This document shows, in pieces, positions 32,999 to 42,438 of a stretch of DNA of 64,000 nucleotides. The notes under the pieces are model-generated. The model was given only the letters and a program-made list of their open reading frames with translations. It searched no databases and was not told where the DNA came from. The position numbers were made by a program, and so were the translations under genes. Positions within the stretch are counted from its first letter, which is position 1, and every line of letters starts with the position of its first letter. Location: NCBI RefSeq assembly GCF_002222655.1, contig NZ_CP022423.1, forward strand, positions 2,976,001 to 3,040,000, written 5' to 3'. Source of the DNA: Vitreoscilla filiformis. GTDB lineage: Bacteria; Pseudomonadota; Gammaproteobacteria; Burkholderiales; Burkholderiaceae_C.

Positions 32999-34027
32999 AT
33001 GATCATCGACGTTCACGGCCACTACACCACCGCCCCGGCGGCGCTGGGTGCTTGGCGCGATTTACAAATCGCCGCGCTGAAAGACCCGAGCCAGAAACCC
33101 AGCCCGTCCAGCCTGAACATCAGCGACGACGAACTGCACGAATCCATCGAAAAAAATCAATTGCGGTTGATGAAGGAACGCGGCTCCGATTTGACGATTT
33201 TCAGCCCGCGTGCCAGTTTCATGGCGCACCACATCGGAGACTTTGAAACCTCCAGCACCTGGGCGGCGATTTGCAATGAATTGTGCTACCGCGTCAGCCA
33301 GTTGTTTCCCGACCACTTCATCGGTGCGGCGATGCTGCCGCAGTCTCCGGGCGTCGATCCCAAGACGTGCATTCCTGAGCTGGAGCGCTGCGTCAAAGAA
33401 TATGGTTTCGTCGGTTTGAATTTGAACCCCGATCCGTCCGGCGGCCACTGGACGAGCCCGCCGTTGACCGACCGCCATTGGTATCCGATCTACGAAAAAA
33501 TGGTCGAATACGATATTCCGGCGATGATCCACGTTAGCACGAGCTGCAACAGTTGCTTCCACACCACCGGCAGCCATTATCTGAATGCTGACACCACCGC
33601 CTTCATGCAATGCCTGCAAGGTGATTTGTTCAAGGATTTTCCGACGCTGAAATTCTTGATCCCGCACGGCGGTGGTGCGGTGCCATATCACTGGGGTCGT
33701 TTCCGTGGTTTGGCGCAAGAAATGAAAAAACCGTTGTTGGACGAGCATTTGCTCAACAACATTTTCTTTGACACCTGCGTCTACCACCAGCCCGGCATTG
33801 ATTTGCTGACCAAGGTCATTCCGGTGAAGAACATTCTGTTCGCATCGGAAATGATCGGCGCCGTGCGCGGCATCGACCCGTACACCGGCCATTATTACGA
33901 CGACACCAAGCGTTACGTCAACGCCACCGACAACCTCACCGACGAGGAGCGTTACATGGTGTTTGAGGGCAACGCCCGCCGCGTGTTCTCGCGTTTGGAT
34001 GCGGCGCTGAAGGCCAAGGGGCTGTGA
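32999..34027 (+). CDS. ligJ: 4-oxalomesaconate hydratase
   Basis: 342 aa amidohydrolase-superfamily enzyme of the LigJ/PmdE type, which hydrates 4-oxalomesaconate in the protocatechuate 4,5-cleavage (or gallate) pathway. Metal ligands at the LigJ positions are visible: H6 and H8 (DVHGHY), H178 (MIHVS) and E284 (FASEM). AAGGAG lies 8 bp before the ATG at 32999. No other protocatechuate genes occur in the window, so it is either part of a split pathway or acts on a related substrate. Codon usage is somewhat more A/T-rich than in its neighbours. Confidence 0.88.
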   Translation: MIIDVHGHYTTAPAALGAWRDLQIAALKDPSQKPSPSSLNISDDELHESIEKNQLRLMKERGSDLTIFSPRASFMAHHIGDFETSSTWAAICNELCYRVSQLFPDHFIGAAMLPQSPGVDPKTCIPELERCVKEYGFVGLNLNPDPSGGHWTSPPLTDRHWYPIYEKMVEYDIPAMIHVSTSCNSCFHTTGSHYLNADTTAFMQCLQGDLFKDFPTLKFLIPHGGGAVPYHWGRFRGLAQEMKKPLLDEHLLNNIFFDTCVYHQPGIDLLTKVIPVKNILFASEMIGAVRGIDPYTGHYYDDTKRYVNATDNLTDEERYMVFEGNARRVFSRLDAALKAKGL

Positions 34028-34040
34028 GCGGCTGGGGCAC

Positions 34041-34298
34041 TCAGTCGTAGTGGCCTCGCAACTGGGCGATGATCACCTCGTCATCGCCCACTTTGTAAAC
34101 GATGCGATGTGTGTCGTCGATGCGGCGTGACCAATAACCGCTGAAGTTGAATTTCAGCGGTTCGGGTTTCCCAATACCCTCGAACGGGTCACGCTGAATC
34201 TCCCGAATCAGCAAGTTGATTCGGCGCAGGGTGGCTTTATCGGTCTGCTGCCAATACACATAGTCTTCCCACGCTTGCGGGTGAAAGGAGAGGATCAT
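34041..34298 (-). CDS. yoeB: YoeB-type mRNA interferase toxin
   Basis: 85 aa, full length for YoeB. It shows the family core [22 protein letters not shown], then [20 protein letters not shown] and [10 protein letters not shown]. The C-terminal RGHYD includes the catalytic His-Tyr pair. It cleaves mRNA in the ribosomal A site when YefM is degraded. The start overlaps the yefM stop in ATGA. Confidence 0.95.
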   Translation of the reverse strand: MILSFHPQAWEDYVYWQQTDKATLRRINLLIREIQRDPFEGIGKPEPLKFNFSGYWSRRIDDTHRIVYKVGDDEVIIAQLRGHYD

Positions 34299-34552
34299 TC
34301 TTCGATCAACTCCCGGCGCACGATGTGGCGCCGCGCCTCAATGTCTTCGATGGCCTTCATCAAACGCATGGCGTTTTTAGGATGACGCAGCAAATGCGCC
34401 GTTTCCATCAGAGACTCATATTCTTTGAGTGACATCAGCACCCCGGCTTCGGCTTTTTGCCGGGTGATGATGGTCACGTCGTAATCGTTGTTGACCCGAT
34501 CCAACTCGCTGGCCAAGTTGTTGCGGGCTTCTGTGTAGGTGATGGCACGCAT
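34295..34552 (-). CDS. yefM: YefM antitoxin
   Basis: 85 aa Phd/YefM antitoxin ([40 protein letters not shown]). It binds the operator upstream and neutralises YoeB through its C-terminal disordered part. The ATG at 34552 has AGGAG before it; a longer frame upstream is read-through from the icd terminator region. Confidence 0.95.
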   Translation of the reverse strand: MRAITYTEARNNLASELDRVNNDYDVTIITRQKAEAGVLMSLKEYESLMETAHLLRHPKNAMRLMKAIEDIEARRHIVRRELIEE

Positions 34553-34569
34553 GAAGGCTCCTGTGATGA

Positions 34570-34575
34570 TGTACA
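34570..34575. promoter_or_regulatory. TGTACA core of the yefM operator
   Basis: TGTACA lies 17 bp upstream of the yefM start. TGTACA hexamers are the core of the known E. coli YefM-YoeB operator, so this is probably where the complex binds for autoregulation. Confidence 0.6.
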
Positions 34576-34610
34576 GATCATTGCACAGCCTCATCGCGTT
34601 GTGGACATGA

Positions 34611-34644
34611 AAAATCCCCCAGCCTGTGACCCAAACTGGGGGAT
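34611..34644 (-). terminator. intrinsic terminator of icd
   Basis: On the minus strand ATCCCCCAG (34644-34636) and CTGGGGGAT (34622-34614) form a 9-bp stem followed by TTTT. It ends about 55 bp after the icd stop. Confidence 0.85.
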
Positions 34645-34698
34645 GACGGTGCCTCAGCCAAGCCAATGAACGGCCAGGCTGGTTAACGCTCGGTCAGA

Positions 34699-36939
34699 TC
34701 AAGCGCGCATCGCAGCCAGCGCAGCGTTGAAGGTGGCGCTCGGGCGCATCACGGCCTTGCACTTGTCGGCGTCGGCCTTGTAGTAGCCGCCGATGTCCAC
34801 CGGCTGGCCTTGCACAGCGCTCAACTCGGCCACGATGGCGGCTTCGCCTTCGCTCAGGCTCTGGGCCAGCGGCGCAAAGTGGGCGGCCAGTTCGGCATCT
34901 TCCGTTTGCGCGGCCAGCTCTTGGGCCCAGTACATGGCCAGGTAGAACTGGCTGCCACGGTTGTCCAGTTGGCCGGTCTTGGGGCTGGGGGACTTGTTGT
35001 TGTCTAGCAGCTTGCCGGTGGCGGCGTCCAGCGTCTTGGCCAGCAGCTTGGCGCGGGCATTGTTTTCCTTGATGCCCAGCTCTTCCAGCGACACGGCCAG
35101 CGCCAGGAATTCACCCAGCGAATCCCAGCGCAGGTGGTTTTCCTGCACCAACTGTTGCACGTGCTTCGGTGCCGAACCGCCCGCGCCGGTTTCGTACATG
35201 CCACCGCCGTTCATCAGCGGCACGATGGACAGCATCTTGGCCGAGGTGCCCAGTTCCATGATCGGGAACAGGTCGGTCAGGTAGTCGCGCAGGATGTTGC
35301 CGGTGACGCTGATGGTGTCCAGGCCACGGGCCACGCGCTCCAGCGTGAAACGCATCGCACGCACTTGGCTCATGATGCGGATTTCGAGGCCGGTGGTGTC
35401 GTGATCCTTCAGGTAGGTTTCCACCTTCTTGATCAGCTCGGCTTCGTGCGGACGGTACGGGTCCAGCCAGAACACCGCCGGCATGCCGGAGTTGCGGGCG
35501 CGGGTCACGGCCAGCTTCACCCAGTCGCGGATCGGCGCATCCTTGACTTGGCACATGCGCCAGATGTCGCCAGCTTCCACGTTTTGCGTCAGCAGCACTT
35601 CACCGGTGTCGATGTCGGTGATGTTGGCCACGCCGGCTTCGGCGATTTCAAACGTCTTGTCGTGCGAACCGTACTCTTCGGCTTGCTGCGCCATCAGGCC
35701 CACGTTCGGCACGGTGCCCATGGTCTTCGGATCGAAGTTGCCATGCCACTTGCAGAAGTTGATCATCTCCTGATAAATCCGGGCGAAGGTCGATTCCGGC
35801 ATGACGCACTTGCTGTCGTACTGCTTGCCGTCGGCACCCCACATCTTGCCGCCTTGGCGGATCATGGCGGGCATCGAAGCATCCACGATCACGTCGTTGG
35901 GCGAGTGGAAGTTGGTGATGCCCTTGGCCGAGTCCACCATCGCCAGACGCGGACGGTGCTCTTGGCAAGCGTGCAGGTCACGGATGATTTCGTCGCGCTT
36001 GGACTCCGGCAGGGCCTTGATCTTGTCGTACAGGTTCACCATGCCGTTGTTGACATTGATGCCCAGCTCGTCGAACAAGGCGCCGTGCTTTTCGAACGCA
36101 TCCTTGTAATAGATCTTGACGCAGTGGCCGAACACGATGGGGTGCGAGACCTTCATCATCGTGGCCTTGACGTGCAGCGAGAACAGGATGCCCGACTGAC
36201 GGCAATCTTCCAACTGGGCTTCGTAGAAGTCGCACAGCGCCTTCTTGCTCATGAACATCGAGTCGATGATCTCGCCGTCCAGGAGTTTGACTTCCGGCTT
36301 GAGAACGATGGTCTGGCCGCTGGCGGTCAGCAGCTCCATCTTGACGCGGCGCGGCTTGTCCAAGGTGAGGGACTTTTCACCGTGATAGAAGTCCCCGTGC
36401 TCCATGTGAGCGACGTGGGTTTGCGACCACGGCTTCCACTCGCCCATGCTGTGCGGGTGCTTCTTGGCGTAATTTTTCACAGCCAGGGGGGCCCGGCGAT
36501 CCGAGTTGCCTTCACGCAGCACCGGGTTCACGGCGGAACCCAGGCAACGACCGTAGCGGGCTTTGATGGCCTTTTCTTCGTCGGTTTGCGGGTTTTCCGG
36601 ATAGTCGGGGATCTGGTAGCCCTTGGCTTGCAGTTCCTTGACGCAGGCGATCAACTGGGCCACCGAAGCGCTGATGTTGGGCAGCTTGATGATGTTGGCG
36701 TCTGGCTCCAGCGTCTTCTTGCCCAGTTCGGCGAGGGTGTTGGGCACCTTTTGGCGATCGCTCAGGTACTCGGGGAACTCAGCCAGAACGCGGGCGGCCA
36801 CGGAGATGTCGGCCTTTTCAATGTTGATGCCCGCAGGTGCCGTGAAGGTGCGAATGATCGGCAGGAACGACGCCGTCGCCAGCAGCGGGGCCTCGTCGGT
36901 CAAGGTGTAAATGATGGTCGGCTGTTGATTTGTCGTCAT
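34699..36939 (-). CDS. icd: monomeric NADP-dependent isocitrate dehydrogenase
   Basis: 746 aa, the monomeric IDH-II class, which converts isocitrate to 2-oxoglutarate with NADP in the citric acid cycle. Recognised from its full length and conserved blocks: [20 protein letters not shown] at the N-terminus, [19 protein letters not shown] in the middle, and the C-terminal [15 protein letters not shown] and [19 protein letters not shown]. Single-gene unit with its own terminator. The 5' region holds a GntR-type operator-like sequence at 37069-37079. Confidence 0.96.
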   Translation of the reverse strand: MTTNQQPTIIYTLTDEAPLLATASFLPIIRTFTAPAGINIEKADISVAARVLAEFPEYLSDRQKVPNTLAELGKKTLEPDANIIKLPNISASVAQLIACVKELQAKGYQIPDYPENPQTDEEKAIKARYGRCLGSAVNPVLREGNSDRRAPLAVKNYAKKHPHSMGEWKPWSQTHVAHMEHGDFYHGEKSLTLDKPRRVKMELLTASGQTIVLKPEVKLLDGEIIDSMFMSKKALCDFYEAQLEDCRQSGILFSLHVKATMMKVSHPIVFGHCVKIYYKDAFEKHGALFDELGINVNNGMVNLYDKIKALPESKRDEIIRDLHACQEHRPRLAMVDSAKGITNFHSPNDVIVDASMPAMIRQGGKMWGADGKQYDSKCVMPESTFARIYQEMINFCKWHGNFDPKTMGTVPNVGLMAQQAEEYGSHDKTFEIAEAGVANITDIDTGEVLLTQNVEAGDIWRMCQVKDAPIRDWVKLAVTRARNSGMPAVFWLDPYRPHEAELIKKVETYLKDHDTTGLEIRIMSQVRAMRFTLERVARGLDTISVTGNILRDYLTDLFPIMELGTSAKMLSIVPLMNGGGMYETGAGGSAPKHVQQLVQENHLRWDSLGEFLALAVSLEELGIKENNARAKLLAKTLDAATGKLLDNNKSPSPKTGQLDNRGSQFYLAMYWAQELAAQTEDAELAAHFAPLAQSLSEGEAAIVAELSAVQGQPVDIGGYYKADADKCKAVMRPSATFNAALAAMRA

Positions 36940-37068
36940 TCACGATCTCCAGGGGGGTCTATGGCTTTTGGCCTTGTGGGGCATGTGTGCTCAAGGAGGA
37001 GCGCAACCCCGAACTCTACCAATCCAACCTTATGCGACGCAGACAAAAGGACAGGAAAACTGCTTCAG

Positions 37069-37079
37069 TGGTATCACCA
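37069..37079. promoter_or_regulatory. GntR/FadR-type operator-like palindrome upstream of icd
   Basis: TGGTATCACCA fits TGGTNNNACCA, the core recognised by FadR-type GntR regulators. It lies 130 bp before icd and 36 bp past the end of the PLP-enzyme gene. The match is short and no GntR gene is in the window. Confidence 0.35.
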
Positions 37080-37114
37080 GTTGTCCTCGGATGACACAGC
37101 GTGCCACGCCCGCC

Positions 37115-38365
37115 TCAAAACCGCGTGGTGATGGCCTCGATCACGGCGTAAGCGTCGTCCACCAGCGGCATCCAGCGCCACTTGTCGAACGTGGTGCAGG
37201 GGTGCGAGATGCCCAGCCCGATGCGGTCGCCAATGTTGAGCGTGACCGGCGAAGCGACCTCCCAGCGCAAATAGGCATGTTGATCGTTCATCGCGCTGAG
37301 GTGCCAGCTTGTGGGCACGGGGTGAACCTCACGGGAACCGGCGGGGCTGAACCAGCGTGGCACGGGCAGGCCCATGTCGGCGGACGCATCACGTTTGCCA
37401 ACGCTCAACAGCGCCAGCCCCGGTTCGGGCAGGCTTTGCACCACGGCCCACACTTCCAGCGCAGCGCGCAGCCCCGCGCCATCGCAGCCCAAGCGGTGAT
37501 CGACGCGCTGCACCAGGCGGCGATAAAAACCGTCGTCATGCGTCAGGTAACAACCGGAGCGCAGCAGGCCGCGCACGGGGCGGCGCAAGGTCGGGCGCAG
37601 AGCACGGCTCACCAAGTCGAACACGGCGGAGCCGCCGGCGGTGATGAGCACCTCATCGGTGTCGAAATAGCCGGCCGCATCGCACGCTTGTGCCAAGTCG
37701 TGAACGCGCTGCATGAGGGTGGCGACCATGGCGGCGTCTTGCGCATCGTCACCGCTGGCCCACAGGCCTTCATAGGTGGAAATGCCGGCCAGGCGCAGCG
37801 CGGAGCTGGCATGAACGCGCTGCGCCAGCGCCAACGCCGCATCATGGTGGCGGCAGCCGGTGCGCCCGCCGTCCAGGCCCAATTCGACCAGCACCTCCAA
37901 CGGTTCGGGCAGGTGAAGCGCTTCCACGAGGGCGACTTGGGCCGGATCGTCCACTAAAAACGGCGCCCGCAGCGCAGGATGGGCGGTGCGCAAGCGGGCC
38001 AGCTCACGCAGATCCGCCGCTTGGGTGACTTGGTTGGCAATCAGCGCCCGTGGCACGCCAGCGGCCACGCCTTGGCGCAACTGCCAAACCGTGGCGAAGG
38101 TGAGACCCCACGCGCCAGCGCGCAACTGCTCGGCGAACAGTTCGGGGGACATCGTGGTTTTGCCGTGCGGCGCCAGCTCGATGCCGGCTTCGGCGACGTG
38201 GCGTCGCATCCAGCCCAAGTTGTGACGCAGCGCGCTTTGCCGGATGACGGCCAGGGGCAGCGGCAGGTCGTCGGCGAGCAGGTGCCAGCCTTGGGCGGCG
38301 ATGGCCTCAACGGGCAGAGGCGCGGCGGTGAAGGGGTAGCCTTTGAGGGAAGCGTCGAGCAGCAT
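37115..38365 (-). CDS. DSD1-family PLP-dependent D-amino-acid deaminase/aldolase
   Basis: 416 aa fold-type III PLP enzyme of the eukaryotic-type D-serine dehydratase/D-threonine aldolase family. K69 in APHGKTTMSP is the PLP lysine. The C-terminal H388-x-C390 (HPCTTFDKW) is the zinc site of D-serine dehydratase-like members, which favours deamination over aldol cleavage. It lies 15 bp downstream of ruvC on the same strand and probably belongs to the end of that transcript. Confidence 0.85.
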   Translation of the reverse strand: MLLDASLKGYPFTAAPLPVEAIAAQGWHLLADDLPLPLAVIRQSALRHNLGWMRRHVAEAGIELAPHGKTTMSPELFAEQLRAGAWGLTFATVWQLRQGVAAGVPRALIANQVTQAADLRELARLRTAHPALRAPFLVDDPAQVALVEALHLPEPLEVLVELGLDGGRTGCRHHDAALALAQRVHASSALRLAGISTYEGLWASGDDAQDAAMVATLMQRVHDLAQACDAAGYFDTDEVLITAGGSAVFDLVSRALRPTLRRPVRGLLRSGCYLTHDDGFYRRLVQRVDHRLGCDGAGLRAALEVWAVVQSLPEPGLALLSVGKRDASADMGLPVPRWFSPAGSREVHPVPTSWHLSAMNDQHAYLRWEVASPVTLNIGDRIGLGISHPCTTFDKWRWMPLVDDAYAVIEAITTRF

Positions 38366-38380
38366 GGGGGAATTCTCCCC

Positions 38381-38968
38381 TCAATACGTCCGCCCCCCCT
38401 TGAACTGCGCATGCGTCCGCCGATTCAAATCGGTGGCCTGCGCCATGGCGGCGAATGAGCCGCCCGCGTGCGCGTGGGTGATTGCCACCCCCAGCGCATC
38501 GGCGGCATCCTTGCCCGGCAAGCCCGGCAGGTTGAGCAAGCGCGCCACCATCGCCTGCACCTGGTCTTTGGCCGCCAGCCCGTGGCCGACCACGGACTTT
38601 TTCATCTGCAAAGCCGTGTACTCCGCCACCGGCAGCCCCGCCGTGACCAACGCCGTCAGCGCCGCCCCCCGCGCCTGCCCCAGCAACAGCGTGGACTGCG
38701 GGTTGACGTTGACGAAGACGATTTCCGCCGCCGCCTCGGTGGGCTCGTAGCGGGCGATCACCTCGCGCACGCCCTCAAAAATGATTTTGAGGCGCCCCGG
38801 CAAATCGCCCTGGGCCACGCCGCTGGTGGTGCGGATGGTGCCGCTGGCCACGTAGTGCAGGTGTCGGCCCTCGATTTCCACCACGCCAAAGCCGGTACAC
38901 ACCAAACCGGGGTCGATGCCCAGCACCCGGCGCGGGGCACCGGCGGTGGTGCTGGGCAGTGCCGTCAT
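38381..38968 (-). CDS. ruvC: Holliday junction resolvase RuvC
   Basis: 195 aa nuclease that resolves Holliday junctions with RuvAB. The N-terminal [18 protein letters not shown] holds the first catalytic Asp, and the second acidic cluster is [20 protein letters not shown]. The C-terminal [15 protein letters not shown] is typical. The ATG at 38968 overlaps the purH stop by one base (TGATG), indicating coupling in the dusB-fis-purH-ruvC operon. Confidence 0.95.
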   Translation of the reverse strand: MTALPSTTAGAPRRVLGIDPGLVCTGFGVVEIEGRHLHYVASGTIRTTSGVAQGDLPGRLKIIFEGVREVIARYEPTEAAAEIVFVNVNPQSTLLLGQARGAALTALVTAGLPVAEYTALQMKKSVVGHGLAAKDQVQAMVARLLNLPGLPGKDAADALGVAITHAHAGGSFAAMAQATDLNRRTHAQFKGGRTY

Positions 38969-40557
38969 CAATGACGGAAGTGACGGGTGCCGGTGAACAC
39001 CATCGCAATGCCGCGCTCGTTCGCCGCGTCGATGACTTCCTGGTCACGCATCGAGCCACCCGGGTGGATGACGCAGGTCGCGCCCGCATCCACCACCACA
39101 TCCAGCCCGTCGCGGAACGGGAAGAAGGCGTCACTCGCCACCGCCGTGCCTTCCAAGCTCAGGCCCGCAGCCTTGGCCTTGATGCTGGCGATGCGGGCGG
39201 AATCCAAGCGGCTCATCTGGCCGGCGCCCACGCCGAAGGTCATGCCGTCCTTGCAGAAGACGATGGCGTTGCTCTTCACAAAGCGGCCCACCTTCCAGGC
39301 GAACAGCAGGTCTTGCAGTTGCTGCTCGGTCGGTGCCAGTTTCGTCACCACCTTGATGTCGCCCACGATGTCCACGTTGTCGGCGGATTGCAGCAGCATG
39401 CCACCGCCCACGCGCTTCATGTCCAGCGGGTTGCTGGTGGCGCTGATGGGCACTTCCAGCAGGCGCACGTTCACCTTGCTGGCGTAGGCTGCACGCGCTG
39501 CCGGGGTGATGGCCGGGGCGATCGCCACTTCGACGAAGTGTTTGTTGGCGTTGATCTTCTCCACCACTTCCACGTCCAGCGGGCGGTTGAAGGCGATGAT
39601 GCCGCCGAAGGCCGATGTCGGGTCGGTCTTGAGTGCCTTTTCGTAGGCTTCCAGCAGGTTGGCGCCGATGGCCACGCCGCACGGGTTGGCGTGCTTGACG
39701 ATCACGCAAGCCGGCACATCAAACGCCTTGACGCATTCCCAGGCGGCGTCCGCGTCGGCGATGTTGTTGAAGCTCAGTTCCTTGCCCTGGATTTGGTTCC
39801 AGCCGGCCAGCAAGCCTTCAGCGACCTTGGCTTCCTTGTAGAACGCCGCCGATTGGTGCGGGTTCTCGCCGTAACGCATGCCCTGCACCTTGTGCAGTTG
39901 CAGGTTGAACACGCTCGGGTATTCCTCGCGCACCGGCACGTCGGCGGTCTTGTCTTCCGAACCGGCTTCCAGCGACGTCAGGTAGTTGGAAATCATGCCG
40001 TCGTAAGCGGCGGTGTGCGAGAACACCTTCTTGGCCAGCATGAACTTGGTGGCACGGGTGAGGCTCGTGCCGTTGGAAGCGGTCAGCTCGGCCAGCACTT
40101 GCGGGTAGTCGGTCGGGTCGATCACCACGCCCACGTCCTGCCAGTTCTTGGCCGCTGCGCGCAGCATGGCCGGGCCGCCGATGTCGATGTTCTCGATGGC
40201 GTCTTCCAGCGTGCAATCGGCCTTGGCGGTGGCTTGGGCAAACGGGTACAGGTTGATGATCAGCAGGTCGATGGTGTTGATGCCGTGCTCGGCCAGCGCG
40301 GCCATGTGCTCGGGCACGTCACGACGCGCCAGCAAGCCACCATGCACACGCGGGTGCAGGGTCTTGACGCGGCCATCCAGCATTTCGGGGAAGCCGGTGA
40401 TCTCGCTCACTTCGGTGACGGGCAGGCCCGCTTGGGCCAGCAGCTTGGCGGTGCCGCCCGTGGACAGCAGCTTGATGCCGTGGCCGTGCAGGCTTTGGGC
40501 GAATTCGACGATGCCGGTCTTGTCGGAGACCGAAAGCAGGGCGGTGAGTTGTGCCAT
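38968..40557 (-). CDS. purH: bifunctional AICAR transformylase/IMP cyclohydrolase
   Basis: 529 aa, catalysing the last two steps of IMP synthesis. The N-terminal cyclohydrolase (MGS-like) domain begins [18 protein letters not shown] with STGGTAKLL. The C-terminal transformylase has [25 protein letters not shown] (catalytic Lys-His) and [12 protein letters not shown]. The ATG at 40557 removes a GC-rich read-through extension. Confidence 0.96.
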   Translation of the reverse strand: MAQLTALLSVSDKTGIVEFAQSLHGHGIKLLSTGGTAKLLAQAGLPVTEVSEITGFPEMLDGRVKTLHPRVHGGLLARRDVPEHMAALAEHGINTIDLLIINLYPFAQATAKADCTLEDAIENIDIGGPAMLRAAAKNWQDVGVVIDPTDYPQVLAELTASNGTSLTRATKFMLAKKVFSHTAAYDGMISNYLTSLEAGSEDKTADVPVREEYPSVFNLQLHKVQGMRYGENPHQSAAFYKEAKVAEGLLAGWNQIQGKELSFNNIADADAAWECVKAFDVPACVIVKHANPCGVAIGANLLEAYEKALKTDPTSAFGGIIAFNRPLDVEVVEKINANKHFVEVAIAPAITPAARAAYASKVNVRLLEVPISATSNPLDMKRVGGGMLLQSADNVDIVGDIKVVTKLAPTEQQLQDLLFAWKVGRFVKSNAIVFCKDGMTFGVGAGQMSRLDSARIASIKAKAAGLSLEGTAVASDAFFPFRDGLDVVVDAGATCVIHPGGSMRDQEVIDAANERGIAMVFTGTRHFRH

Positions 40558-40613
40558 GTTGGGGGTTCGGTTGAAGAAATCGGGGGATGCGGAGCGGTGA
40601 ATCGAGCGGCGCG

Positions 40614-40850
40614 TCACTGAAGGAGCTGGTGCTCCACCAACTTGCGCCGCAAGGTGTTGCGGTTGATGCCCAACCATTCGGCCGCCTTGCTTTGGTTGCC
40701 TTGGGTGCGTTGCATCACCACGTCCAGCAAGGGTTTTTCGACGGTGCGCAACACCATGTCGTGCATGGCGTTGGGGGTGGCGCCGTCCAAGTCTCTGAAG
40801 TATTCGGCCAGCGTCTCGCGGACGCAGTCTTCCAGGGTGGTTTTGCTCAT
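40614..40850 (-). CDS. fis: Fis-family nucleoid protein
   Basis: 78 aa, short as in other betaproteobacteria. The C-terminal helix-turn-helix is [20 protein letters not shown] (51-70). It acts as a DNA-bending global regulator. It lies 25 bp after dusB, the conserved arrangement also seen in enteric bacteria. Confidence 0.93.
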   Translation of the reverse strand: MSKTTLEDCVRETLAEYFRDLDGATPNAMHDMVLRTVEKPLLDVVMQRTQGNQSKAAEWLGINRNTLRRKLVEHQLLQ

Positions 40851-40875
40851 CGTGTGGGCGGCAAGGGCTGACACC

Positions 40876-41871
40876 TCAGGGCAACACCGGGTGGGCGTCG
40901 GCCAAGGCATCGAAGAAGTCACCCACGGCGCGCAGTTGCGCCTCGGGCTCCTCCAGGGTGTTCATGTGGGTGCGGAACGCTTCGCCACCGGGCAGGTGCT
41001 TGACCGCCCAGCCGATGTGTTTGCGCGCCGTACGCACGCCGGCAATGCCGTCGTACAGGCGATGGTGATCGTGTAAATGCGCCACCAGCCACGCCCGAAC
41101 GTGGCGCGTGGCCGGCGCCGGGGCCAGCTCGCCCGTGGCCAAGTAATGCGCAATCTCTCCAAAAATCCAGGGCCGGCCTTGCGCGGCCCGGCCAATCATC
41201 AGCGCATCGGCGCCAGTGCGGCGCAGCACCTCGGCGGCTTTGGGGCCGGAGTCGATGTCGCCGTTGGCCGTCACCGGGATGGTGAGCGCGGCTTTGACGG
41301 CGGCAATCGTGTCGTATTCGGCTTCGCCCCGGTAACCCTGCTCGCGGGTGCGACCATGCACGGTGACCATCGCCACGCCCGCCGACTCCGCCGCCCGCGC
41401 CAGGCGCACGGCGTTGCGTTCGCTGTCGCACCAACCGGTGCGCATTTTCAAGGTGACGGGCACGCCGTGCGGCGTACACGCCGCCACCACCGCTTCAACG
41501 ATGGCCAGGGCCGCCGGTTCATCGCGCATCAGGGCCGAACCGGCCCACTTGTTGCAGACCTTTTTGGCCGGGCAACCCATGTTGATGTCGATGATCTGCG
41601 CCCCCGAATCGATGTTGAAGCGTGCCGCATCGGCCATCTCCGCCGGTTCGGTGCCGGCGATTTGCACCGCAATCGGCGCGATTTCGCCCTCGTGGTTGGC
41701 GCGGCGCGTGGTTTTGCGCGAGTCGCGCAGCTCGGGGCGCGAGGTGATCATCTCGCTCACCGCGTACCCGGCGCCCAGGCGTTTGCACAGTTGCCGGAAA
41801 GGCCGATCCGTCACCCCAGCCATCGGGGCGACGAACAGGTTGTTCGGCAGCTCATGGGGGCCGATGCGCAT
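40876..41871 (-). CDS. dusB: tRNA-dihydrouridine synthase B
   Basis: 331 aa FMN enzyme that reduces uridine in the tRNA D-loop. The TIM-barrel start APMAGVTDRPFRQLCKRLGA, the catalytic-Cys motif NMGCPAKKV and the later GADALMIGRAAQGRPWIF are all present. First gene of dusB-fis-purH-ruvC; translation of fis may depend on it. Confidence 0.95.
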   Translation of the reverse strand: MRIGPHELPNNLFVAPMAGVTDRPFRQLCKRLGAGYAVSEMITSRPELRDSRKTTRRANHEGEIAPIAVQIAGTEPAEMADAARFNIDSGAQIIDINMGCPAKKVCNKWAGSALMRDEPAALAIVEAVVAACTPHGVPVTLKMRTGWCDSERNAVRLARAAESAGVAMVTVHGRTREQGYRGEAEYDTIAAVKAALTIPVTANGDIDSGPKAAEVLRRTGADALMIGRAAQGRPWIFGEIAHYLATGELAPAPATRHVRAWLVAHLHDHHRLYDGIAGVRTARKHIGWAVKHLPGGEAFRTHMNTLEEPEAQLRAVGDFFDALADAHPVLP

Positions 41872-41943
41872 GGGTGGAGGGGGGAGGTGCTTAAAAAGGA
41901 GGCAGGATTATAGGGCTACCCCTCCCCACCGAGAATCGCCGCC

Positions 41944-42426
41944 ATGGACGCTTGGATCACCTCATTGCTCACCTTCTTCGCCCTGCCTCAGGTGGGTTTG
42001 CCGGCTTTGTTCGTCGTCGCGCTGGTCTCGGCCACGCTGCTGCCGATGGGCTCGGAGCCGGTGTTGTTCGCCGTCGTCAAACTCGATCCGACGCTTTTTT
42101 GGCCCGCCGTGCTGGTGGCCACAGCAGGCAACACGCTGGGCGGGGCCATCAGTTGGTGGATGGGCTGCGGCGCCGAACGGGCGTTCGAGAAAGTCAAACA
42201 CCGCCCCCCGCACGAAGCCAAGGTGCTGCAATGGTTGCACCGCTTTGGCCCTCGGGCGTGTTTGTTGAGCTGGCTGCCGGTGGTGGGCGATCCGCTGTGC
42301 GCCGTGGCCGGTTGGTTGCGCTTGCCGTTTTGGCCGTGTGTGGCCTACATGGCGGTGGGCAAATTCTTGCGTTACCTGGTGATGACCAGCGTGCTGTTGC
42401 ACTGGTTTCCCGGTTCGTGGGCCTGA
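41944..42426 (+). CDS. YqaA-family small membrane protein
   Basis: 160 aa DedA/VTT-related membrane protein with several hydrophobic helices (LPALFVVALVSATLLPMGSE, FWPAVLVATAGNTLGGAISW, FWPCVAYMAVGKFLRYLVM). The G/R-rich RFGPRACLLSWLPVVGDPL motif matches YqaA. A lipid-related transport role is likely by analogy with DedA; it has not been shown for this family. It is 13 bp upstream of the carboxypeptidase gene. Confidence 0.85.
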   Translation: MDAWITSLLTFFALPQVGLPALFVVALVSATLLPMGSEPVLFAVVKLDPTLFWPAVLVATAGNTLGGAISWWMGCGAERAFEKVKHRPPHEAKVLQWLHRFGPRACLLSWLPVVGDPLCAVAGWLRLPFWPCVAYMAVGKFLRYLVMTSVLLHWFPGSWA

Positions 42427-42438
42427 CAATCGCCGGCC

